Positions 9,001-14,059 of a DNA stretch of 15,637 nucleotides are shown in pieces (the first letter of the stretch is position 1; each line of letters starts with the position of its first letter). The translations under genes were made by a program, and so were the position numbers. Source of the DNA: Planctomycetota bacterium. GTDB lineage: Bacteria; Planctomycetota; MHYJ01; JACQXL01; JACQZI01. Under the pieces are notes generated by a model that searched no databases, was not told where the DNA came from, and saw nothing but the letters and a program-made list of their open reading frames with translations. The stretch is from the NCBI GenBank assembly GCA_016207825.1, contig JACQZI010000033.1, positions 1 to 15,637 on the forward strand, written 5' to 3'.

Positions 9001-9657
9001 GTTTGAACTATCGGTCCATGTAATATTAACCGAGGTGTTAGTCGTAGCGGTTACCGCCACATTGGTCGGAGGATTCGGGGCAGTAGGTCCTGCCGGAGAT
9101 GTGCCTCCGCTATCACTACCACCACCACCGCCGCCACCGCCGCCTGCAGCTGCACCAAGCACGCCGATCCCGCCCCAGAAATACCACTTGCTAAAGATAG
9201 AACCGCCTTTGGCCTGGGAAAGCAGGTTTTCAACCGGTCTTATATTGGGCTTAAAACCGGATGTGCCTTTTTCCATCCCCAGTTGCAGAAGCTCCCCAGT
9301 GGCGCTTTTCTGGTAACGGACGATTTTACAGCCGGCTGACTCCTGGCTTTTCATATATTCCTTAAAGCCGGGCTCGCTCAATCTTTCGCCGTTCTTGAAA
9401 TATTCAACCGGATTTGAAGGACCGGAAGGTTTCTTAAGAAGCGTATCTTCCTTACATTCCTTGAAGATACGGTAATAATAATCGCCGTAGTTTCCACCCT
9501 GGTCCCTAATCAGCGATTCCCGGATGCTTTTTTCTATCTCGTCTTTAGCCATCTCTGCCGGGTAGACTATTTCCACCAGGTCGGCGGCATACGATAACGA
9601 GCAAGTAACAAGGAACAATAAAAAAGCAGCCAGTAAATACTTTATTTCTGTTTTCAT
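1..9657 (-). CDS. Giant secreted FN3 / PQQ-propeller / DUF11 / SdrD-B / outer-membrane beta-barrel protein (3' end cut by window)
   Basis: One minus-strand frame is open from the ATG at 9657-9655 to base 1, giving at least 3219 residues; the C-terminus is outside the window. Residues 1-24 form a signal peptide (MKTEIKYLLAAFLLFLVTC, then SLSYA before AD). Residues 25-155 are unrecognised. Residues 157-180 are a short hydrophobic stretch ending in nine glycines. Residues ~189-1537 hold about 14 FN3-like domains, ~1543-2312 about 16 PQQ/WD40-like repeats, 2313-2459 a DUF11-type domain (DIQITKKANKQKVSVGDVV), and ~2464-2535 an SdrD-B/Cna-B-like domain with an acidic calcium-loop-like motif DTNGNGIQDEGE (2474-2485). 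From ~2590 on, alternating strands and the motifs YYPLYGDDST and GVDYEIDYDMGRIIF resemble large outer-membrane barrels. The start overlaps the upstream stop as ATGA with no Shine-Dalgarno, so translation is probably coupled. I infer an outer-membrane-anchored adhesin or scaffold; no catalytic domain is visible. Confidence 0.93.
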   Translation of the reverse strand, partial: MKTEIKYLLAAFLLFLVTCSLSYAADLVEIVYPAEMAKDEIEKSIRESLIRDQGGNYGDYYYRIFKECKEDTLLKKPSGPSNPVEYFKNGERLSEPGFKEYMKSQESAGCKIVRYQKSATGELLQLGMEKGTSGFKPNIRPVENLLSQAKGGSIFSKWYFWGGIGVLGAAAGGGGGGGGGSDSGGTSPAGPTAPNPPTNVAVTATTNTSVNITWTDSSNEEGYAIRRSLTGIDGSWINIIDVSANTTNYTDNTVWEKGTFYYRVLARGGGFETYLPQNDKSVTTPGKPNNPSNATCSAPSYSQVNLSWNDSSNDETEFRIYRSINGPWSYGWYATVGAGVTSFIDLNPPRDVDPSTNYYYKIYAWNVWGESIGGSNETNATTKSAPSSPPAAPTGTTATAASYALINVTWTDASNNEAGFYINRSEVFGGPYPVQYRVDPGIQSFSDITVTPSTTYYYVVQSYNFQGTGNSAEVSAATPAIPLNPPITPSNLTVIAVSSSAIDVYWDDNSSDEEGFKLYRNTTGTDPFTQIATIDPNTEVYSDTGLASSTTFYYKIEAYNSQGGSMFAGVASATTPAQPTNPPSPPNTLNAVAVSDSQVNITWNDTSGDEEGFYIYRQKDGTGTWNYIKTVGIGVESYSDTGLDHSTKYWYYATAYNSAGESGQSNQDDALTNPPPATKPLTPTNVSAVAISAKRINLSWQDNSWNETEFRVYRWTLSGGPYTLVISGTLNANVTSFSDTVGLLANTPYYYVIRAYNLQGETGNSTEVSATTYPAPATTPTPPSGLSGYAPSSSQIKLTWVDNSDNEDGFKIERADNIAGPYTAVGYISTGTNKYLDSGLTFNATYHYRVRAYNSAGDSDYNYNSAQTQNLPGSAPSQPGGISFDMVNSSQFILSWWDSSSDEEGFRLERAYHPEQAYTVIATIDPSDGGTIKYTDTGLEPSTRYYYKLYAFNSQGDSTPSETNQQTLDTFGAVPVTPTGLSVTAQSGKVQVRWTDASIEELCFKILRQKTGDLDFTHIMTVSANQGSGTQLTYYDIGISPSTTYTYKIKATNYAGESTSGTASDITYPSAPSLMVATSISPTRIDLNWQDNSIDETGFRIERKVGQFGSFSNLPPGAGSNVISATDDTVSASTEYWYRIQAYRGGDYSSYSNESYQKTPPPAPTNLSKAVYTSPDKVSLSWSYSNGDHNGFKIERKFEGETTFTQIGTSGQWNTWYDDSTVTPSNIYTYRVRAYRNSPAADSPYSDEIIAQTYPAAPSSFNAIALSSYQAVISWTDNSDDELDFYIERSPAFGSTITVSAVAGTGSVITYTDNTITTTSGTNNFWYYIKARNAVGYSGTLNSDQVVGLGYPLDLLAMVTDTANAISISWTNNSAPWAGFKLERKNGGGYAEIGTATGSPTVWYGDLGLSNSVTYTYRARSYYTAGSYPSYSSYSNEASDSTWPSAPSGLTGIVLATNEIAISWTDTSSDETGFIIARKKEGEGFFSFLDAVISPASAYTDTDITDVVTYYYKVRAYRLDPGPDYSTFSNTVEFMPNNATLADTAWPKAHCDLANTSRAEYAGPTTGGLKWAALGMGGMTSAAVLDSKGNVYIGTTSRLESYDSTGAKRWVYDIPQYIGSNDRYIYASPALGSDGTIYICVNTMDGLMKSKLYAVRSSDGAYKWDYPSGAGVIFSSIYSAPTIGSDGTVYFGAGDGKLYAVNPDGSPKWDYFPAMGSIEASPAIDSQGFIYCGTTNGYMFAHNPDNSGNKWSRNFGAFQIKYAPAIDEANSVVYVAVSSQIYALNLSDGLNKYNPYNVGFTITTAPAIGSGEVTYFAVNNGSLYSVTPTAGSLAMRWSYDPPPAAGVINYGVTIGKNLPNPIIYFYDDMGDYVCALKDTGVAPVSPEWTYSVGVGSGYNIPVIGSDGTLYIGSNGSLYAINNGGSTSPDAVYSQIMFRSNVSRTGQSTFAGPTSTTEAHTYPAGGSIQSSAAVDKDGNIYFGCNSAAGSSFYCINKDAGNQWSTLVGMVKSSPAISAVKQAVYFGDDSGVMHSYPLVGGAPRWSYGTAMGAILSSPAITGDASNTRVYFAAGSTLYALYDDMTAGRLLWQVNPSGSPFESSPALDKNGKIYIGCNDNKVYCYQDTTPYAMWPGTYNTLWNTGVQITAQVKATPLVAGDGYIYVGDLSGRFHQINANTGAVGWSVNLGAGNSIWSSAALSLDGTTLYVGCNNGNLYARNKSDGSEKWTFNAGIGIQSSPTVDSKGRIYFGTLNDGFVSRIYALTDTGTAGTALSGWPKEYAGGGANGFISSVSIMNTGQLVVGNMNNTLYIIGTDPADIQITKKANKQKVSVGDVVTYKITLTNNGVDPTDINNPTQLIDRIPPGFKYVKGSSILIDGAGNITRTDPAGVDTNTLTYDAGWFGTTATATTKVVSYQLVVGSGVAFGKYENRAYARFWYNKPPVTEGTSNIAREEVLVVPDPIFDLGTIIGKVFEDTNGNGIQDEGEVGVGQAKIIMEDGTVITTDKDGKYHVPGVVPGTHALKLQVTGDKLQVKESPKIVRVTEGLLCKVNFPIDSKNSINSTNSSDSGAAATSPKQSVEGLHLLVLGEGIAGYNTTSGNTDIVNTNKVNEGFDDGFTARGRLAYYMSGTFKKDYTITSSFDSKRDRYRAMSRYIDPDKYYPLYGDDSTVAWDATNTQGLFYLSAGHTPSASQVLVGNYQTDLASNELFAYNRTLYGAKVALNTNNNRADYLFIPNTEVKLFGARAYQVAAHNEFRATGGSFYYLKHKNVIEGSEEVKLVSRDQLTNLPVETIIKTRGVDYEIDYDMGRIIFKQVVNSVDPTSSIISTNILNGNGMYIVVDYEYEPDRTHLNEGVYGGRVAYSPIDEVTIGTGYVSEEELDKDYTLGGADLTVKLPLETKVKVEYAQSESRGIPNYVSLNGGLTFNEVTNLSSSEGSAYYIKADSKPIENITTDVYYQHLRPGFMSSNAVIQQGTAKYGTSISDKLTDKLNLSVRYDVQELLKNYNLVSGALVGGEKTEVTSLQGNYNMTEKLTLSGEYRYQSVENKLAKITSETNSDTSVGAVRANYALSQRVNMYMSQQTTFKGPANHQTSLGSTIQIMDNLSGNIQGTSGTNGNSALLGLSSVNKIGEKTELTNSFNYGLTESTTNERTRSATTTAGVSSQVTDSTRLYASKQYQVSSGGAVSTADTIGQDTNFTKNWIVGCTFERGLLNNFDGTET
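1954..1998 (-). repeat. Five tandem copies of a 9-nt repeat encoding an Asn/Ser-rich linker
   Basis: On the minus strand the units are GACTCCAAA, AACTCTATA, AACTCTACA, AACTCTTCA and GACTCCGGA. They encode a [DN]-S-x tripeptide repeat (DSKNSINSTNSSDSG) between the SdrD-B-like domain and the barrel-like region. The low-complexity, polar character fits a flexible linker. Confidence 0.85.
2060..2094 (-). repeat. Five tandem copies of a 7-nt repeat within the giant gene
   Basis: On the plus strand the units are ttcactt, gcaactt, gtcacct, gtaactt and gtaactt. Because seven is not a multiple of three, the reading frame rotates, giving a 21-nt / 7-residue super-period in the protein (KLQVTGD then KLQVKES). 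It lies at the C-terminal edge of the SdrD-B-like domain. Confidence 0.85.
2722..5031 (-). repeat. About 16 PQQ/WD40-like beta-propeller repeats, apparently two 8-blade modules
   Basis: The translation holds repeated blades of the form SSPAIGSDGTVYFGxGDGKLYAVNP followed by a KWxY-type strand, 35-55 residues each; I count about 16. A leader motif typical of the beginning of such propellers occurs twice: DLANTSRAEYAGPT near 4995-4950 and NVSRTGQSTFAGPT near 3840-3800. It therefore precedes blades 1 and 9, dividing the array into two sets of eight. No PQQ-dehydrogenase catalytic residues were identified, so a binding or structural role is more likely than an enzyme. Confidence 0.85.
5050..9093 (-). 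repeat. Array of about 14 fibronectin type III domains inside the giant protein
   Basis: The translation cycles with a period of about 96 residues (~289 bases). Each unit starts with a proline-rich linker such as PSAPSGL or PNPPTNV, then a strand ending in xITWTD, then a nearly invariant NSSDEEGFxIxR-type segment, an aromatic strand pair (YSDTGLxxSTxYYYKIxAYN) and an exit such as SNEVSATT. I count 14 units; edges are approximate. These are hallmarks of bacterial FN3 domains, which act as extended spacers or binding modules. Units differ clearly in DNA sequence, so the array is old rather than a recent expansion. Confidence 0.9.
9118..9144 (-). repeat. GGN-type trinucleotide repeat encoding nine consecutive glycines
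   Basis: Nine glycine codons in a row (residues 172-180) follow a short hydrophobic segment, KWYFWGGIGVLGAAA (residues 157-171), and precede the first FN3 domain. On the plus strand it reads as alternating acc and gcc triplets. It separates the unknown N-domain from the FN3 array and probably forms a flexible hinge or a membrane-proximal spacer. Confidence 0.85.
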
Positions 9658-10442
9658 TTTTTATCTTTAAAGTCAAGCGGAATCGGGTTATCCGTAATAA
9701 AAGAGGTTGCCCCGCTGTTCGAATACTCAACCGGTAATATCTGGGTTTGGTATCTCTCCTCGAATATCAGCATCTTCGCCACGCCGGGGAAAGGCAAACC
9801 GCTATCCGCAAACCAGATTTTCGTAAACTTGCTTACCGTCTCACCGGTAAGCGAGGCGGATTCCCTGATAAGGTAACGCTGGCAATCAAAGCTTCCAAGG
9901 CCTTTATTGTCGGCTTTTATGCTGATGTGTTCCGCTTCGCTTTTCTCGTTGGGTTTCTCAAACGGGATAATCAACATGCTGCCGAGCATCTCAGTGAAAA
10001 ACTGTTCGGGGGAGTTTATCCCGGCGCTCTTGGACCAGGCGGTCGGGTTAATTTCTACCGGAAACTCGTTCGGAAGCTTTACCACCAAAGTATCCATCAA
10101 AGCCTGCCCGTTAGAATCAACCCTAAAGCGGACGGATTTCATCTGCTCGGTCTTTTCATTAGCCACCAGTTCAACTTCATAATAAGGCGGTGATTTCTTC
10201 GTATTTTCACCTATGACGCTGATTCTTAGGTATGCGGTGTTTATCTCTTTAAACCCGGCGTTATCCATCTGGCTTCTCATGATGCGGTATTTTATCCACG
10301 AGCCTTTGGACGGCTGTGATGCGGATTGCCCCGAGCCTTCGGCTAAACCAAGCAACTCGCTGCCCTGGTAAAAAAGGAAGGTTAAAGCAATTCCTGTAAT
10401 AAGCAATAAAGCAAGGGTTACTTTCAGGTATCTTGTTTTCAT
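9654..10442 (-). CDS. Unrecognised exported or membrane-anchored protein, translationally coupled to the giant gene
   Basis: The product has 262 residues from the ATG at 10442. I chose this start because it directly precedes a signal-like N-terminus (MKTRYLKVTLALLLITGIAL, then TFLFYQ); an in-frame ATG at 10481 would add 13 residues ahead of the signal. Neither start has a convincing Shine-Dalgarno. After a Ser/Gln-rich linker (GSGQSASQPSKG) comes a mixed-strand body starting GSWIKYRIMRSQM and including YYEVELVANEK and SVRFRVDSNGQ. There is one cysteine (in SFDCQRYLI), and I found no catalytic motif. The strand pattern is loosely like LolA-type periplasmic folds, but I do not recognise the family. 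The stop TGA overlaps the ATG of the giant gene by 4 bases, so both proteins are probably made from one mRNA; a role in its export, folding or anchoring is inference. Confidence 0.85.
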   Translation of the reverse strand: MKTRYLKVTLALLLITGIALTFLFYQGSELLGLAEGSGQSASQPSKGSWIKYRIMRSQMDNAGFKEINTAYLRISVIGENTKKSPPYYEVELVANEKTEQMKSVRFRVDSNGQALMDTLVVKLPNEFPVEINPTAWSKSAGINSPEQFFTEMLGSMLIIPFEKPNEKSEAEHISIKADNKGLGSFDCQRYLIRESASLTGETVSKFTKIWFADSGLPFPGVAKMLIFEERYQTQILPVEYSNSGATSFITDNPIPLDFKDKK

Positions 10443-10544
10443 AGTTATTTTATATAAGCAAATACCGTGCCATCCCGCCATAAGATGCCGAATCCGGCTT
10501 AAAATCGTTAACTAACGTAACTCCTTATAATTCATGATAATATA

Positions 10545-10572
10545 TCTATAGCCTCGTATTACCGTTTGGTAA
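10545..10572 (-). promoter_or_regulatory. Weak candidate promoter for the 262-aa / giant gene pair
   Basis: On the minus strand TTACCA (10572-10567) and TATAGA (10550-10545) are separated by 16 bases, each matching four of six bases of the sigma70 consensus. The -35 box lies inside the left arm of the inverted repeat, so a protein bound there would block it. The leader to the ATG at 10442 would be about 95 bases. The support is modest because short AT-rich matches occur by chance. Confidence 0.25.
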
Positions 10573-10656
10573 CCGCTGTTACTAAAGCGCAACACTGATA
10601 ATACCACTCACCTATATTAGACTTAGGGCCTTTTAAGGTTACCAAACGGTAATACG
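10555..10656. repeat. 20-bp perfect inverted repeat with clustered GGTAAC/GTTACC half-sites
   Basis: Arms at 10555-10574 (cgtattaccgtttggtaacc) and 10637-10656 are exact reverse complements around a 62-base loop. Each arm is itself palindromic (ttacc-gttt-ggtaa). Each is followed, in the same orientation, by the direct repeat cgctgttac (10574-10582 and 10655-10663), which adds further GGTAA/TTACC pairings. Related gttaac and taacgtaac boxes occur at 10507-10520. There is no T-tract, so this is not a standard terminator. It sits between the kinase stop and the next start and could be an operator cluster or a small mobile palindromic element. Confidence 0.85.
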
Positions 10657-10686
10657 CTGTTACCACAATCAGTGATATCAAAGAAC

Positions 10687-13600
10687 TTATTTATTGCCTA
10701 ACGCCGTAGCCAATCTCCTGTCGACATCCTTGGCGCAGCGGAAGCCTATATAATTAGAACAGAAATTACCGGTTACCCCGCCGCAGGTACCCTGCTGGCG
10801 ATAGGTATTCCTGAGAAACTTGGGGAATAATATCCACGAACCGCCCCTTAAGGTATGCCCTGAACCCTTCTTCCGGCTCATTTCTTTATTGTAATTATAC
10901 GAATCCTCATAAATATCTTCGCACCATTCAGCGACGTTTCCAATCATCTGGAAGCATCCATAAGGACTTTTGCCTGATTCATACTTATTGTCTGCAGATG
11001 GGACAGAGCCGCCGGAGCCGGTAAGGGCATTATTACAGGCATTTTCATCCCAGTTATTTCCCCATGGGTATATAAATTCTTTGGTCCCGCGGGCGGCTTT
11101 TTCCCATTCAGCTTCCGTCAACAAACGCTTGCCCGCCCACTTGGCGTATTCATTGGCATCCTTCCAGGAAACATGGACAACCGGATGATCCATCCTGTCC
11201 TTAATCCCCTTGCCGTCTCCTTCGGGGTCGCGCCAATTAGCACCCCGGACTTCCATGAGTTCGCAATCCTTCCAAACCCAGCTTTTCCCCGATATTTCCG
11301 CCTCTGTTTTATAGTTCTTGTTGGATTTAACAAAAATCTCGAACTGGGCATTGGTAATTTCGTATTTATCTATATAGAATTCCTTTACATCAATAGTGGA
11401 CTGCACCGGCTTTTCAAAGGGCTCCCCATCATCCGTTCCAATGCTAAACTGCCCGCCCGGCACGATAACCATTTCGGCATTATCATTATTTGATTTAATC
11501 AACCTGTAAACCCCGTCTGTTTTTCCGTTAATACTATCAGGGGTTATCCCGCAAAGCGCAAAAAAGTCCATCTCTATTTTGGTTTCCAGTTCGTCTAACG
11601 TTTTACCATTACCCGTTAACTTATCCGTATACTGCGCCTTTTCTTCTTCATCCAATTCAACCTTTGCCAGATTCCCTTTAAGGCTTATGATATGATTACG
11701 GGATTGTTTAAGCTCCCCTACCAAATCAATATATTCTTCCGGTGTTTTTACGTTGCCGACCGATTCATCCAGCTTGGCTACGGAATCCTGGTATGCCGTA
11801 TAATCCTCTTTAAATAATCCGCATTCAATATCCCTGATTTTGGCAACGACCTTGTCGCCAAGCACTTTCAGGTATTTGTCTTTATCACATTCGCTCTTGA
11901 ACTGTTTGGAAAACTCTAATTGCTCATTCAGTTTCTTTCCCTCCAAACCGGTTTCATAGCTTTTATAACGGTCTACCTGATAAGCCATTTGCAGGTCATC
12001 GAAAAGGGTGGCTGCCAATTCCGTTGCGGTCACGGCGTCAGGGTGTTCGTCTTTCAGTTCCTTCAAATCCGAAACCATCGTTTCTATCTTACCCAGGTAT
12101 CCGGAGGCCTTCTCACGAGCCATAACCTTCACCTTAAAATACATCGCCGAAGGCACCAGCTCATATTCCTCTGTTTTTATATTGATGAAATCAGAATCAA
12201 GCTTGGGATACAATTTATCATACTGGTTTTTTGAATCGAATTTCATGATATCATTGAAACTGTTTTGCAAATTGCTCAGCTTGGTCCCGGTAAAAACAAG
12301 CGGGGATTCTTCGAGCATTTTCGCAGCCACCAGCGACATTATTTTCTTGTTCCATCGTTCGGTTAAGGTATCCTGGAGTTTCTTGAGGTCGTTGTTCGAT
12401 TGGACCAAAGTGCTTTCGATTGTCCCGAATTCCTCCCATGCCGCATCAAGGTCTTTCAAAAGGAGCGCGTTGATTTTCGCCAGCCATTTTTTTATGAATG
12501 CGTCCTTAAGTCCCTGCAGCGGCGCGCTTTCCTTGCGCTCCAGCAAAGCGGAAGGCACCAGGTTATATTCCCTCCAGACAAAGTTCAGTTTATCACCCTT
12601 TTCTACCATGCCTTCTATTTTATCAGCCCATTTGGTAATCATGGAAGAACGGCGGTCGCTTACATCGTCATGCTCCTGGTATTTCGGGTCTATCTTGGTA
12701 AGGGCGGTCCAAGTCTCGGTAAATCTCGATTGCTTTATAAGGCCGTCAATCTGTACCAGGGCATTTTTGGTGGCGTCATTCAGGCTTGAGCCTGCCGCAG
12801 CACGGCCGTCTTTTCCCTGCGGCTTGAAAAGGACGCTGTATGCGAAAACACCTATGCCGATCATCAATACCGCCGCGATGCCGAATCCGATATAAAGCAT
12901 CCGGCTGCTCTTCTTCTGGCGCTTGGCAAAATCCGAAACCATGGTCGCATCCAGCGCAGAGGTGGAAGCATGTATCGGCGCCTGCTGCGCCCTAAAAGCC
13001 TCCAAATCCTCGATGAGTTGGGCAGGAGAAAGATAACGGGCGTTCGGGTCTTTCTGGATGCACTTCATGATGATGGCTTCCAGTTCCCTGGGGAAATCCT
13101 GGGCGAATTGAGAAACGTTCGCCGCCGTATCGTAAATATGATGCCGTATCATGCTCATGGCGCTGTCGCTTTCAAACGGGATGCGGCCGGTCGCCATTTC
13201 GTACATGACGATACCGAGTGAATAAATATCCGAACGGATATCCGCCGCGCTGCCCATGCCCTGTTCGGGTGAAATATATTTGGGCGTTCCGATGACCGTT
13301 CCGGCCATGGTCGCTTCCCCATCGACATTTTCGTTTAATTTAGCCAGGCCGAAATCCATGACCTTGACTTTCGTTTCCATGATATTGACATCCATGACGG
13401 CCATGCTTTCGGAAACACTTCCCCCCGGCTGGCTGTCGGTCGGCGGCTTCATCATGGAACTCGAATAGGAAACCATGATATTGGCGGGCTTGATATCGCG
13501 GTGGACGATCTTGGCGGGCGATTCCCAGGCGGCCCTCAAGGCACGCGCCACCGAATCCGCCACGTAAACGATTTCATTTACCGCAAACTTGCGGCCGCGC

Positions 13601-13944
13601 TCGACGAACTTGGAAAGGGGCTGTCCCTGGACAAACTCCATGATGAAGAAATACTCGCCGTCTTTTTCACCGACTGAGTAAACCTGGATGATATGCTCAT
13701 CCGTCATCGTGGCGAGTGTTGTCGCCTCGCGCTTGAAACGCTTGACGAATTCCGGGTCGGCGGAGAGTTCCTTTTTGAGGATTTTTATGGCGACTTCGCG
13801 GTTAAGGGATTTCTGTTTTCCGCGATAGACTTCACCCCAGGCGCCTTTGCCGAGCAGACGCTTGGTGCTGTATTCAAATTCGCCTATGGTCTTAATTTCA
13901 GCAGTTTGGGCAGGTTGTCCTGCCTGTTCTGTGGGGTCTGGCAT
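10687..13944 (-). CDS. Transmembrane Hanks-type Ser/Thr protein kinase with helical stalk and FGE-sulfatase-like C-terminal domain
   Basis: 1085 residues. The kinase domain (~25-320) has the glycine loop GKGAWG (32-37), Lys54 in VAIK, HRD at 148-150 with Lys152 and Asn155, DFG at 197-199 and SPE at 225-227, so it should be active. A Ser/Met-rich insertion (~158-191) separates the catalytic loop from DFG. One membrane segment (~349-372) follows a basic stretch (KRQKKSSR). A helix-rich stalk (~380-820) contains repeated KWxxKI and EYxLVPSA motifs. The C-terminal ~260 residues (MVIVPGGQFSIGT, FYIDKYEITNAQF, HPVVHVSWKDANEYAKW, GNVAEWCED, RGGSW, IGFRC) match the FGE-sulfatase/SUMF1 fold. However, the segment after RGGSW reads ILFPKFLRNTYRQ and lacks the paired active-site cysteines, so this is probably a binding or sensing domain rather than an enzyme. 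A kinase with this tail is common in Planctomycetota-like genomes. The start lies just below a perfect promoter. Confidence 0.95.
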   Translation of the reverse strand: MPDPTEQAGQPAQTAEIKTIGEFEYSTKRLLGKGAWGEVYRGKQKSLNREVAIKILKKELSADPEFVKRFKREATTLATMTDEHIIQVYSVGEKDGEYFFIMEFVQGQPLSKFVERGRKFAVNEIVYVADSVARALRAAWESPAKIVHRDIKPANIMVSYSSSMMKPPTDSQPGGSVSESMAVMDVNIMETKVKVMDFGLAKLNENVDGEATMAGTVIGTPKYISPEQGMGSAADIRSDIYSLGIVMYEMATGRIPFESDSAMSMIRHHIYDTAANVSQFAQDFPRELEAIIMKCIQKDPNARYLSPAQLIEDLEAFRAQQAPIHASTSALDATMVSDFAKRQKKSSRMLYIGFGIAAVLMIGIGVFAYSVLFKPQGKDGRAAAGSSLNDATKNALVQIDGLIKQSRFTETWTALTKIDPKYQEHDDVSDRRSSMITKWADKIEGMVEKGDKLNFVWREYNLVPSALLERKESAPLQGLKDAFIKKWLAKINALLLKDLDAAWEEFGTIESTLVQSNNDLKKLQDTLTERWNKKIMSLVAAKMLEESPLVFTGTKLSNLQNSFNDIMKFDSKNQYDKLYPKLDSDFINIKTEEYELVPSAMYFKVKVMAREKASGYLGKIETMVSDLKELKDEHPDAVTATELAATLFDDLQMAYQVDRYKSYETGLEGKKLNEQLEFSKQFKSECDKDKYLKVLGDKVVAKIRDIECGLFKEDYTAYQDSVAKLDESVGNVKTPEEYIDLVGELKQSRNHIISLKGNLAKVELDEEEKAQYTDKLTGNGKTLDELETKIEMDFFALCGITPDSINGKTDGVYRLIKSNNDNAEMVIVPGGQFSIGTDDGEPFEKPVQSTIDVKEFYIDKYEITNAQFEIFVKSNKNYKTEAEISGKSWVWKDCELMEVRGANWRDPEGDGKGIKDRMDHPVVHVSWKDANEYAKWAGKRLLTEAEWEKAARGTKEFIYPWGNNWDENACNNALTGSGGSVPSADNKYESGKSPYGCFQMIGNVAEWCEDIYEDSYNYNKEMSRKKGSGHTLRGGSWILFPKFLRNTYRQQGTCGGVTGNFCSNYIGFRCAKDVDRRLATALGNK

Positions 13945-13953
13945 AAGGGGCTG

Positions 13954-13982
13954 ATTATAATAAAAACCTATGTTTTTGTCAA
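13954..13982 (-). promoter_or_regulatory. Perfect-consensus sigma70-type promoter for the kinase gene, giving a near-leaderless mRNA
   Basis: On the minus strand TTGACA (13982-13977) and TATAAT (13959-13954) are both exact consensus hexamers with the ideal 17-base spacer. Transcription would begin around 13947, three bases or so before the ATG at 13944. No Shine-Dalgarno sequence exists upstream of that ATG (the leader reads CAGCCCCTT), which fits leaderless initiation. Confidence 0.85.
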
Positions 13983-14059
13983 CAGTATTTTTACTAAAAT
14001 ATAGAGATATTATATTATGTATTAAACAGCCATCCGGTTACATATATATAGGCGCCTCT

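Noticed and set aside
9601-9657. Lipoprotein signal (LVTC) on the giant protein
   Set aside because: Thr just before the Cys is a poor lipobox residue, and a good signal-peptidase I site (SYA before AD) follows five residues later.
10555-10656. Rho-independent terminator of the kinase gene
   Set aside because: The stem is perfect but the loop is 62 bases and no T-tract follows on the minus strand.
12008-12895. Plus-strand open frame of 295 codons
   Set aside because: It is antisense to the kinase stalk, which has clear repeats and domain continuity; the plus product is Ser/Phe-rich with no recognisable motif.
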